The notes beneath the pieces were generated by a model that had not been told where the DNA came from, ran no database searches, and saw only the letters and a list, made by a program, of their open reading frames with translations. This document shows positions 5,895 to 11,331 of a stretch of DNA of 11,331 bases, in pieces. The position numbers and the translations under genes are program-made. Source of the stretch: Alphaproteobacteria bacterium (GTDB taxonomy: Bacteria; Pseudomonadota; Alphaproteobacteria; Rhizobiales; Aestuariivirgaceae); assembly GCA_024279045.1 (NCBI GenBank), contig JAJRRZ010000062.1:1-11331 (forward strand). The letters are read 5' to 3'. Numbering within the stretch: the first letter of the stretch is position 1; every line of letters begins with the position of its first letter.

Positions 5895-6293
5895 GTGGTG
5901 ATCGACGCGAATCTGGGCACCAAGCGGCTTTGTCCCGCCTGCCACACGAAATTCTACGATCTCAACAACTCACCGGCCAAATGCCCGAAGTGCGAGGAAG
6001 AGTTTGTGCCCAAGCCCATCCTGCCATCGAAGCAGGATCAGGTGGAGGCCGCCAACAGGGCCGAGGAGGCGAAAGCCGAGGAAGTCGCGCCGGTGGTGGA
6101 CGAGGTGGCCCCGGCGGTGGAAGATGTCATCGACGAGGTGGACGAGGCAGCCGACGTGCCGGAAGTGCCGCTGGAAGATGCCGCTGACGACGTTGTCGTC
6201 GCCCCGGATGACGACACCACCCTGCTGGAAGATGATGATACCCCGGTGGAGGACATCATCCCCGCCAAGGTGGAAAAGGACGACGAAGAGTAA
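5895..6293 (+). CDS. FYDLN-acid family zinc-ribbon protein (TIGR02300 type)
   Basis: This protein of about 132 residues has the family's two-part design. The N-terminus has LGTKRLCPACHTKFYDLNNSP followed by CPKC. The CxxC pairs at C13/C16 and C30/C33 form an apparent intact zinc ribbon around the hallmark FYDLN. From about residue 60 the chain is an acidic, low-complexity tail rich in D, E, V and P, ending KVEKDDEE, probably disordered. No signal peptide is seen, so it should be cytosolic. The function of the family is unknown; a nucleic-acid- or protein-binding role would be guesswork. I chose GTG at 5895 because AAGGAG at 5883-5888 lies 6 nt upstream and family members start just before LGTKR. 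GTG at 5898 and ATG at 5877 are alternatives. The longer frame from 5778 is unsupported. The family is restricted essentially to Alphaproteobacteria. Confidence 0.9.
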   Translation: MVIDANLGTKRLCPACHTKFYDLNNSPAKCPKCEEEFVPKPILPSKQDQVEAANRAEEAKAEEVAPVVDEVAPAVEDVIDEVDEAADVPEVPLEDAADDVVVAPDDDTTLLEDDDTPVEDIIPAKVEKDDEE

Positions 6294-6299
6294 TATAAA
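6271..6299 (+). promoter_or_regulatory. Possible promoter for tRNA-Arg inside the end of the FYDLN gene
   Basis: TGGAAA at 6271-6276 and TATAAA at 6294-6299 are 17 nt apart and match the sigma-70 boxes at four and five of six positions. The start would fall near 6305, about 55 nt before the tRNA. The hairpin at 6311-6341 would then lie in the tRNA precursor leader. Otherwise the tRNA must be made by read-through from the FYDLN gene. Confidence 0.35.
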
Positions 6300-6310
6300 C
6301 ATGCCAGTGC

Positions 6311-6347
6311 AGGCAGGCATGGCGACACGTGATGCCTGCTTGCTTTT
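6311..6347 (+). terminator. Likely intrinsic terminator after the FYDLN gene
   Basis: GCAGGCAT at 6313-6320 pairs with ATGCCTGC at 6332-6339 and can be extended by G-U and A-T pairs, around an 11-nt loop. TTGCTTTT follows at 6340-6347. It lies 17 nt past the stop codon and only 13 nt before the tRNA. The T tract is interrupted, so termination may be partial. The stem core is the same sequence as in the rpsT leader hairpin. Confidence 0.55.
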
Positions 6348-6360
6348 CGGCAACAACGTT

Positions 6361-6437
6361 GCACCCGTAGCTCAGCTGGATAGAGCACTGCCCTCCGAAG
6401 GCAGGGGTCAGAGGTTCGAATCCTCTCGGGTGCGCCA
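6361..6437 (+). tRNA. tRNA-Arg (anticodon CCG)
   Basis: The 77-nt sequence folds into a complete cloverleaf. Acceptor arm GCACCCG (6361-6367) pairs with CGGGTGC (6427-6433), followed by discriminator G and an encoded CCA at 6435-6437. The D arm has GCTC/GAGC. The anticodon stem CTGCC/GGCAG (6388-6392 and 6400-6404) closes the loop CTCCGAA with anticodon CCG at 6395-6397, which reads the arginine codon CGG. The T arm AGAGG/CCTCT closes TTCGAAT. There are no mismatches in the acceptor, anticodon or T stems. A 90-bp tandem array begins at its 3' end. Confidence 0.98.
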
Positions 6438-6746
6438 CGCACGTTGTGCGCTTGACTTTTTCAGACGTAGGCCGGCGCTGGGCAAGCACCACGCTTTTCC
6501 ATCGGCTCATCACCAGATGCCCGCCCACGCACGTTGTGCGTTTGACTTTTTCAGACGTAGGTCAGCGCTGGGCAAACGCCGCGCTTTTCCAACAGCTCAT
6601 CGCCAGATGCCCGCTCACGCACGTTGTGCGTCTGACTTTTTCAGACGTAGGTCAGCGCTGGGCAAACGCCGCGCTTTTCATCGGCTCCGCGATGCCCGGA
6701 CGACCTGTGCACGTTGTGCGCTCCGCGCATTGTGCGTTTGATTTTT
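6436..6746 (+). repeat. 90-bp tandem repeat array anchored at the tRNA-Arg 3' end
   Basis: Three full 90-bp units lie at 6436-6525, 6526-6615 and 6616-6705; the last is divergent at its end. A partial fourth head is at 6706-6720, and a further degenerate head with its T run is at about 6725-6746. Each full unit opens with the hairpin CGCAC-GTT-GTGCG, then TTGACTTTTT or a close variant. Units two and three also contain AGCGC and GCGCT arms enclosing GGC-AAAC-GCC, followed directly by T residues (6564-6590 and 6654-6680), which is terminator-like. The period is a multiple of three, so spurious 30-residue repeat frames stay open in several frames. Together with 6747-6787 this accounts for the 350-nt gap between the tRNA and the next gene; nothing else is seen in it. 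Confidence 0.92.
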
Positions 6747-6787
6747 GTCGGTGCAGACTGGTGCAGGATCGCCGGGGTACGGCGCGG

Positions 6788-7618
6788 TCAGCTTCCCTGG
6801 CGGGAATTCTGCCCATTGTTGGCGATCTTGTCCCAGGTCTGGCCGGAGCCAAGCATCTTACGCAGCCAGGCCATGTTGGCTTCCACTTCCGCCGGTGGCA
6901 AATCGTGGCTGGCCATGTAGCGCGCTTCCTCGAACTTGCCTTGCAGGCCCAGCGCCAGCGCCAGGTTCTGGCGCATCTTCTTCTGCACCGCGCCGCGCGC
7001 GTTGGGCAGCGCCTCGCGCAGCAGTTTCTCGGCCTGATCGGGGCTGCCTTGCATGATGTGGCTCATCGCCAGATTGTTGATCACCTGCGGATTGCCCGGG
7101 CTTTGCCGTAGCGCAAGCTGGAAGTTGCGCCGCGCCTCGGCGTGGCGGTTCTGTTCGGCCAGGGCAGAGCCAAGCGCGTTGAAGGTGCGCCAGTCGCGCT
7201 TGCCCTCGCGCAGCAGGCGGCGGAATTGCTGCTCCGCCTGCACCGCGCGGTTGGCCTTCAGCAGCTCGATGCCGTAATGATAGCGGATATCCTGCCGCCG
7301 CGGATTGTATTCCACCACCTTGCGCAGCACGCTCAATTGCTGCTCGCGCTGGCCCAGCGCCGCCAGCGTGCGCGCCAGTGGCAGGCCGATTTTCGCATCA
7401 CCGGGGCGCTTCCTGAAGGCTTCCTGCAATTGCAGGGCCCGGCGCAGCGATGGCGGCCCATCCGCCGGGGAAACGGAGCCTGTGGTGATGTTGCTGCCAC
7501 GGGTGGTCTGACCGGTGGTCTTGCAGCCGCTCAGCGCCAGCGCCATCCCCAGCGCCAGCAGGGCCACGCGCAAATGGTGGACATGCGGGCCATGCTGTCG
7601 AAATTGCGCCAACATCAT
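6788..7618 (-). CDS. TPR-repeat lipoprotein, TadD-like
   Basis: From ATG at 7618 the protein has 276 residues. Residues 16-32 form a lipoprotein signal ending in the lipobox LSGC, with C32 as the lipidated cysteine. K at +2 suggests sorting to the outer membrane. Helical tetratricopeptide repeats follow, clearest at about 143-176, 177-206 and 214-240, with motifs such as FNALGSALAEQNRHAEARRNF and INNLAMSHIMQGSPDQAEKLL. The C-terminal NMAWLRKML resembles alphaproteobacterial TadD proteins, which support Flp/Tad pilus secretin assembly. No other tad gene is visible, so it may be an orphan with a different envelope role. The start is chosen because GGGAG at 7628-7624 lies 5 nt upstream; an in-frame ATG at 7615 is also possible. 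The longer frame from 7702 would bury the signal peptide. It is transcribed toward the tRNA repeat array. Confidence 0.88.
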   Translation of the reverse strand: MMLAQFRQHGPHVHHLRVALLALGMALALSGCKTTGQTTRGSNITTGSVSPADGPPSLRRALQLQEAFRKRPGDAKIGLPLARTLAALGQREQQLSVLRKVVEYNPRRQDIRYHYGIELLKANRAVQAEQQFRRLLREGKRDWRTFNALGSALAEQNRHAEARRNFQLALRQSPGNPQVINNLAMSHIMQGSPDQAEKLLREALPNARGAVQKKMRQNLALALGLQGKFEEARYMASHDLPPAEVEANMAWLRKMLGSGQTWDKIANNGQNSRQGS

Positions 7619-7654
7619 TCTGTCTCCCGTGTCTTGGCGGTCGCCTGCTAGGCG

Positions 7655-7674
7655 GCCATGCATGCAGGCATGGC
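7655..7674. promoter_or_regulatory. Inverted repeat between the TPR lipoprotein and aminopeptidase genes
   Basis: GCCATGC at 7655-7661 and GCATGGC at 7668-7674 form perfect 7-bp arms around a 6-nt spacer. It lies 37-56 bp upstream of the TPR-gene start in a divergent intergenic region of 174 nt. It could be an operator or a hairpin in the TPR-gene leader. The aminopeptidase side has no convincing -35/-10 pair. Confidence 0.35.
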
Positions 7675-7792
7675 GATTCGTCGTTTCAGGGCCATCCTGC
7701 AAGACAACCCGTCAACAAACTGTTAACCATGAATGGCCGACCTTTCCCGAAGGCATGAATAGATCCTGAAAAACCACCACGAGGAGCACGCC

Positions 7793-9313
7793 ATGACCCG
7801 GCAAGCCATGCCCTGGCAAGCCATGGGCCAGTTCATCGCCGGCCCTGATGAAGCCGCCACGGCGCGCAGCGTCTGGCTCGTTGCGCCCGCGCACCTGGAG
7901 CAGGCCCTCGCCGCCCTGCCGAAGGTGCTGGCCAGCCACGCCCGGCGTTGCGGCTTCGCCGCGAAGGAAGGCGAGATGCTGTTGCTGCCGGAAATTGCCG
8001 ATGCGCCGGCGGCGGCGCTGGCCGGTGCGGGCAACGGTGAAGAGCATGGTGCGGACATCGCCATGATTTCGCTGAGCGCCGGTGCGCTGGCCAGCAAGCT
8101 GCCCGAAGGTGTCTGGCGCTTCGACACGGCCCACGCGCCGCATCTGCAAGACCACATGCTGGCACTCGGCTGGCTGCTCTCGGCCTACCGCTTCTCGCGC
8201 TACAAGTCCGCCAATGACCAGAACAAGGCCCAACAGGCCCGCCTGCTGCCGCCCGCTGGCGTGAACATGGACGAGATCGGCCAACAGGCGGAATCCGTGT
8301 GGCTGGGACGCGACCTGATCAACACCCCGGCCAGCGACCTCGGCCCGGCGCAACTGGCCGAACAGGCCCGTGCTCTGGCCGAAACCTTCGGCGCGGATTT
8401 TTCCGAAATCACCGGTGAAGCACTGGCCCGTGGATTTCCGCTGATCCATGCCGTCGGCAAGGGCGCGGAAGAGGCCCGCGCGCCGCGGCTGATAGAAATG
8501 CGTTGGCAGGACGCGAATGGTGGCGTGGGCAATGGCGCGGACGATGGCGTGGATGATGGCGTGGATGATGGCGCGGGCAATGAGGCACCGCTGATAACCC
8601 TGGTGGGCAAGGGCGTATGCTTCGACAGCGGCGGGCTGGACATCAAGCCTTCCTCGGCCATGGCGCTGATGAAAAAGGACATGGGCGGCGCGGCCACGGC
8701 GCTGGCCTGCGCGCGCATGATCATGGCGGCACGGCTGCCGGTGCGCCTGCGAGTGCTGATCGCGGCGGTGGAAAATGCCGTTTCCGGCGCATCGTTCCGC
8801 CCCGGCGACGTGTTGCGCAGCCGCGCCGGGCTGACGGTGGAGGTGGGCAACACCGACGCGGAGGGCAGGCTGATCCTGGCCGATGCGCTGGCCCTGGCCG
8901 ATGAAGAAAAACCCGATCTGCTGGTGGACTTCGCCACTCTCACCGGTGCGGCACGGGTGGCCCTGGGGCCGGATCTGCCGCCCGTCTTCAGCCCCGAGCA
9001 GGCCCTGGCCGGGCAGGCGCGCGATGTGGGCATGCGGGTGGCCGATACCGTCTGGCCGCTGCCGCTGCACACGCCCTACATGGATGGGCTGAAAAGCGAC
9101 ATCGCCGACCTCAACAACATCGCCGCAAACGGTTTTGCCGGCTCCATCATCGCCGCGCTGTTCCTGTCGCGCTTCGTCAGCCACGCCAGGCACTGGCTGC
9201 ATTTCGACATCTACGGCTGGACACCGCGGGCGCAGCCGGCGCGCCCCAGGGGCGGCGAGCCTCAGGCGGCGCGGCTGGTCTATCACCTGATCCGGGAGCG
9301 CTTCGCATCATGA
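7793..9313 (+). CDS. M17 family leucyl aminopeptidase
   Basis: This 506-residue cytosolic di-metal aminopeptidase removes N-terminal residues from peptides. The C-terminal catalytic domain is complete: LVGKGVCFDSGGLDIKPS, LMKKDMGG and NTDAEGRLILADAL. K273, D278, K285, D296, D355, E357 and R359 reproduce the spacing of the metal ligands and catalytic K and R of bovine lens leucine aminopeptidase exactly, so it should be active. The N-terminal domain (about 1-160) is divergent, and RYKSANDQNKAQQ marks the domain link. An unusual Gly/Asp/Asn-rich insert at 242-263, encoded by tandem 12-nt repeats, lies just before the catalytic domain. The ATG at 7793 has GAGGAG 6 nt upstream. The stop overlaps the next gene's start as ATGA, implying translational coupling. 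It is a PepA relative, but I cannot assign pepA versus pepB securely. Confidence 0.95.
   Translation: MTRQAMPWQAMGQFIAGPDEAATARSVWLVAPAHLEQALAALPKVLASHARRCGFAAKEGEMLLLPEIADAPAAALAGAGNGEEHGADIAMISLSAGALASKLPEGVWRFDTAHAPHLQDHMLALGWLLSAYRFSRYKSANDQNKAQQARLLPPAGVNMDEIGQQAESVWLGRDLINTPASDLGPAQLAEQARALAETFGADFSEITGEALARGFPLIHAVGKGAEEARAPRLIEMRWQDANGGVGNGADDGVDDGVDDGAGNEAPLITLVGKGVCFDSGGLDIKPSSAMALMKKDMGGAATALACARMIMAARLPVRLRVLIAAVENAVSGASFRPGDVLRSRAGLTVEVGNTDAEGRLILADALALADEEKPDLLVDFATLTGAARVALGPDLPPVFSPEQALAGQARDVGMRVADTVWPLPLHTPYMDGLKSDIADLNNIAANGFAGSIIAALFLSRFVSHARHWLHFDIYGWTPRAQPARPRGGEPQAARLVYHLIRERFAS
8516..8578 (+). repeat. 12-nt coding minisatellite in the aminopeptidase gene
   Basis: Units of the form GATGGCGTGGAT repeat head to tail from 8531 to 8578 (four units, the middle two identical). 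They are preceded by a related 15-nt unit at 8516-8530. The period keeps the frame and encodes a GVDD-type run. Identical adjacent units point to recent slippage or unequal exchange, so copy number may vary between strains. Confidence 0.85.
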
Positions 9314-10080
9314 GCGACATCACGCACACCAACCCGCCGCACGACAGCCATCGGCAAGATCCGTCCTCGCAGACATCCGCGAAGCCGCGGCTGCACCATT
9401 TCGCGCTGGATCCGTTCTGCCGCCGGGTGCGGCTGGCGCTGGGCGAATATGGCGTGGTGCACGAGCTGGTGGAGGAGCGCCCATGGCTGCGCGAGGAACG
9501 CCTGCTGGCGCTCAATCCCGGCGGCGAGGTGCCGGTCTTGGTGGAGCCTGACGGCACGGTGGCGGCGGGCATCTATGCCGTTACCGAACACCTGGAGGAA
9601 AGCCGCGCGCGCGATAGCGGCGCGGGCGCGGTCTCGCTGCTTGGCGAAACAGCAGCGCAGCGGGCGGAAACGCGGCGGCTGACATCGTTTTTCGATGGTC
9701 GCTTCTACATGGATGTCAGCGGCGTGGTGCTGGCCGAAAAGGGCCTGAAGCGGCTGCTGCCGCGCAACCTGGGCGGCGGCGCACCGGATACCACCGCCTT
9801 GCGCACCGCCACGGCACGACTGGCGGACTACCTGGCGCTCATCGGCCAGTTGAGCGAGCAACGCGGCCTGCTGGCCGGGCCGCGGCTGACGCTGGCCGAT
9901 CTGGCCGCGGCGGCGCACCTGTCGGTGCTGGACTATCTCGACGCGCTGAAATTCGACGGGCAGGATGCGGCGAAGATCTGGTATCAGCGCATCAAGTCGC
10001 GCCCCAGCTTCCGCGCTCTGCTGGGCGATCGCATCGCCGGGCTGACGCCACCGGCCATCTATGCCGAGCTGGACTTCTGA
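9310..10080 (+). CDS. Glutathione S-transferase family protein
   Basis: The 256-residue protein has an unusual polar N-terminal extension of about 26 residues, then a thioredoxin-fold domain (about 27-100). This starts LHHFALDPFCRRVRLALGE, with C37 at the usual catalytic-position helix. The cis-proline motif GGEVPVLV with P75 forms part of the glutathione site. The all-helical C-terminal domain contains GPRLTLADLAAAAHLSVLDYL, with the T194-x-x-D197 N-capping box conserved in GST folds. Such proteins conjugate or reduce substrates with glutathione, or act in stress responses; the substrate is unknown. It overlaps the aminopeptidase stop by 4 nt (ATGA), so the two are one transcript. A weak hairpin follows before the convergent hydrolase gene. 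Confidence 0.93.
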   Translation: MSDITHTNPPHDSHRQDPSSQTSAKPRLHHFALDPFCRRVRLALGEYGVVHELVEERPWLREERLLALNPGGEVPVLVEPDGTVAAGIYAVTEHLEESRARDSGAGAVSLLGETAAQRAETRRLTSFFDGRFYMDVSGVVLAEKGLKRLLPRNLGGGAPDTTALRTATARLADYLALIGQLSEQRGLLAGPRLTLADLAAAAHLSVLDYLDALKFDGQDAAKIWYQRIKSRPSFRALLGDRIAGLTPPAIYAELDF

Positions 10081-10116
10081 ACCACCAGCGCCATCAATCC
10101 GCCACGCCGCCAGCTC

Positions 10117-10143
10117 GCCACGGTGCCGAAGGCAGGTGGCTTT
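10117..10143. terminator. Weak hairpin between the convergent GST and hydrolase genes
   Basis: GCCAC at 10117-10121 pairs with GTGGC at 10136-10140, and inside it TGCC pairs with GGCA around GAA. A 2-by-1 internal loop interrupts the stem. TTT follows on the plus strand and runs into the hydrolase stop codon. It could terminate the GST transcript, but the T tract is short. Confidence 0.4.
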
Positions 10144-10988
10144 CAGTGCATCTGCCGTGCCTGCTCGCGCGTGCTGGCCCGCGCATCGGCGCGCACGCAC
10201 AGCGCCTCCGCCGTCTCGCCCAGCAGCATCAGCGAGCTGGCATCCGACAGGCGGTGATCCGCCCCCTTGATCAGCGTGAAACTCACATCCTCGCCCTTCA
10301 GCGCCTCGAAGGTCTTCAGCGCATGCTGCCAGGGCACGTCGGGGTCGCGGTCTCCCTGCAGGATGCGCACCGGACAGGCCACCTCCAGCCCCTCCTGCAA
10401 CAGCAGGTGCTGGCGTCCTTCCTCGATCAGCTCGCGGGTGATGACATAGGGCTGATCGCCATATTCGGAAGGGATCTCGATGCGCCCGTCCTTCATCAGC
10501 GCTTCCTGCGCCTCTTTCGGGAAGGCCTTCCACATCAGCTCTTCCGTCATGTCCGCCGCCGGAGCCAGCAGCACCAGCCCGCGAATGCGCGCCGCCTCTT
10601 CAGGCGCTTCGCGCAGCAGCTTGCGATACAGCAGCAGGGCGATCCAGCCACCCATGGACGACCCGATGATCACCCGATCACCCTTCGCCACCTCGCGGAA
10701 CACCTGCTCCGCCTCGGCCAGCCACTTGCCGATGCTGCCATCCTCCATGCTGCCGGAGGATGCGCCATGGCCGGAATAGTCGAAACGCACCGCGGAGCGC
10801 GACCGCCTGTCGGCCAGCACGCCCAGCGCGGTGGCCTTGCCGCCGCGCATGTCCGACATGAAGCCTCCCAGCCAGAAGAAGCCGCATTTTCCGCCCGCTT
10901 CCGGCTGCGCCCCGTCGTTGATCCAGGCGATGTCCTCGCCCGCCTCGCTTTTCAGGAAGGAAGGTTCCACGTTGTCCGTCGCGCTCAT
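10143..10988 (-). CDS. Alpha/beta-hydrolase (serine esterase/thioesterase, ABHD10-like)
   Basis: The 281-residue protein has an alpha/beta-hydrolase core. WLGGFMSDMRGGKA near residues 39-52 forms the oxyanion-hole strand, and RFDYSGHGASSG follows at 68-79. The nucleophile elbow is GSSMGG (109-114) with S111. LQGDRDPDVPW carries the likely acid D215, and GADHRLS carries H245, completing the triad. The pattern WLGGFxSDMxGxKA with YSGHGxS is typical of the ABHD10-like group, which in eukaryotes includes mitochondrial (acyl-protein) thioesterases. The bacterial substrate is unknown. No signal peptide is seen, so it should be cytosolic. The ATG at 10988 has GGAGG at 10997-10993, 4 nt upstream. The gene is divergent from infC and convergent with the GST gene. 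The C-terminal tail after about 265 is Ala/Arg-rich and probably unstructured. Confidence 0.92.
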   Translation of the reverse strand: MSATDNVEPSFLKSEAGEDIAWINDGAQPEAGGKCGFFWLGGFMSDMRGGKATALGVLADRRSRSAVRFDYSGHGASSGSMEDGSIGKWLAEAEQVFREVAKGDRVIIGSSMGGWIALLLYRKLLREAPEEAARIRGLVLLAPAADMTEELMWKAFPKEAQEALMKDGRIEIPSEYGDQPYVITRELIEEGRQHLLLQEGLEVACPVRILQGDRDPDVPWQHALKTFEALKGEDVSFTLIKGADHRLSDASSLMLLGETAEALCVRADARASTREQARQMH

Positions 10989-11089
10989 GATGCCTCCAGT
11001 GCTTCCATTGTCCAGCTATCATTGCCCCGCAATACCGGGCCGTGTTGCCGCAAATGCCGCGCACCGGCACCGCGCCGCAGTGTTTTTGC

Positions 11090-11121
11090 TTGACTTGCCA
11101 TACACCTTGCGAATCTATATG
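11090..11121 (+). promoter_or_regulatory. Probable promoter of infC
   Basis: TTGACT at 11090-11095 is followed by CTATAT/TATATG at 11115-11121. The spacing is 19-20 nt, longer than ideal. Alternatively TTGCCA at 11095-11100 gives 15 nt to TATATG. The A+T-rich patch stands out from the surrounding G+C-rich DNA. It lies about 105-135 nt before the infC start, leaving room for the structured leader. Confidence 0.45.
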
Positions 11122-11156
11122 GCCAGTGAATGAAACCCACGCGAGGGGCGCGCCCG

Positions 11157-11191
11157 CATGCCGGAAACGCCCTGCCGCGGGGGACGGCATG
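11157..11191 (+). promoter_or_regulatory. Stem-loop in the infC leader
   Basis: CATGCCG at 11157-11163 and CGGCATG at 11185-11191 form a perfect 7-bp outer stem. Inside, CCC at 11170-11172 can pair with GGG at about 11181-11183. The 10-bp palindrome GGGCGCGCCC at 11146-11155 lies directly upstream. The hairpin ends 22 nt before the infC ribosome site. There is no T tract, so it is not a terminator by itself. Confidence 0.45.
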
Positions 11192-11226
11192 ACAGTCGAG
11201 CAACACAGGGTTGAGGAGGCACAGCC

Positions 11227-11331
11227 ATTCGCAGGCCGCACAGAAGCCCCGTCAGGCCACGCGACGAGGGGCCGAGGGTGAACGAGAAGATCAGGGCGCG
11301 GGAAGTCCTGGTCATCGACGCAGAGGGCGAA
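11227..11331 (+). CDS. infC: Translation initiation factor IF-3, N-terminal part with ATT start
   Basis: The reading frame from ATT at 11227 gives 35 residues before the window ends. It begins with the basic stretch RRPHRSPVRPRDEGPR, then VNEKIRAREVLVIDAEGE, the conserved start of the IF-3 N-terminal domain. IF-3 binds the 30S subunit, prevents premature subunit joining and proofreads start codons and initiator tRNA. An in-frame stop (TGA 11212-11214) lies just upstream, and there is no ATG between it and the IF-3 core. The strong AGGAGG at 11214-11219 sits 7 nt before the ATT. The only alternative, GTG at 11278, has poorer spacing and would delete the usual basic N-terminus. AUU is the classical infC start codon in Escherichia coli, where it lets IF-3 repress its own translation. 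infC is normally followed by rpmI and rplT, beyond this edge. Confidence 0.9.
   Translation, partial: MRRPHRSPVRPRDEGPRVNEKIRAREVLVIDAEGE

Noticed and set aside
6256..6528. Minus-strand frame containing RGFEPLTPAFGGQCSIQLSYG
   Set aside because: This is the well-known false protein made by translating the antisense of a tRNA gene; here it covers tRNA-Arg(CCG).
6361..6746. Integration (att) site of a genomic island at the tRNA-Arg
   Set aside because: The repeats share only the last few bases of the tRNA with the tRNA itself, no integrase is present, and the downstream genes look like core chromosome.
6436..6746. CRISPR array
   Set aside because: Whole 90-bp units are repeated without unique spacers, there are only three full copies, and no cas gene is near.
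6446..7111. Plus-strand frame with a repeated 30-residue unit (HVVRLTFSDVGQRWANAALF) after the tRNA
   Set aside because: The period is 90 bp, so several frames stay open together. There is no ribosome site, it runs into the antisense of the TPR gene, and the DNA has hairpin rather than coding character.
7712..9286. Minus-strand open frame of 524 codons opposite the aminopeptidase
   Set aside because: It is an antisense shadow of an M17 enzyme whose catalytic residues are all conserved on the plus strand.
9283..10533. Minus-strand open frame of 416 codons across the GST and hydrolase genes
   Set aside because: It is a shadow frame with no recognisable domain, overlapping two motif-bearing genes.

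Overview
The window looks like ordinary chromosome of a G+C-rich alphaproteobacterium, probably from the Rhodospirillales or a related order. Third codon positions are mostly G or C. The FYDLN-acid (TIGR02300-type) gene belongs to a family known essentially from Alphaproteobacteria. The IF-3, S20, AroA and TadD-like proteins also read as alphaproteobacterial types. The order-level placement is inference. I see no transposase, integrase, phage gene, CRISPR array or defence cassette.

Layout, left to right. (1) 1-1201, minus strand: the start of aroA (EPSP synthase, cut by the window edge) lies just downstream of a LysR-type regulator gene. (2) 1202-1888: a divergent control region, then rpsT (ribosomal protein S20) with a good promoter, a terminator-like hairpin in its leader and a strong intrinsic terminator after it. 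(3) 1889-4023: argD and argF, an arginine-biosynthesis pair 14 nt apart. (4) 4024-5700: a 312-nt non-coding stretch rich in direct and inverted repeats, followed by a solitary TrpB2-type tryptophan synthase beta-like gene. (5) 5895-6437: the FYDLN-acid zinc-ribbon gene and tRNA-Arg(CCG). (6) 6436-6746: a 90-bp tandem array that begins at the tRNA CCA end. (7) 6788-7618, minus strand: a TPR lipoprotein of TadD type. (8) 7793-10080: an M17 leucyl aminopeptidase overlapping a glutathione S-transferase-like gene by ATGA. (9) 10143-10988, minus strand: a small serine alpha/beta-hydrolase. (10) 11090-11331: promoter, structured leader and the start of infC (IF-3), which appears to begin at an ATT codon.

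Functionally the region mixes translation genes (rpsT, tRNA-Arg, infC), amino-acid metabolism (argD, argF, aroA, trpB-like, leucyl aminopeptidase) and a few envelope or detoxification genes. ArgD and ArgF carry out consecutive arginine-branch steps around ornithine. AroA feeds chorismate to aromatic amino acids, and the TrpB2-like enzyme could make or salvage tryptophan, but no trpA is visible.

The protein genes are mostly standard. The less ordinary signals are in the non-coding DNA: mutually exclusive hairpins before the trpB-like gene, the tRNA-anchored array, the rpsT leader hairpin, and the ATT start with its structured leader at infC. None of these amounts to a demonstrated new system; they are candidates for RNA-level regulation.
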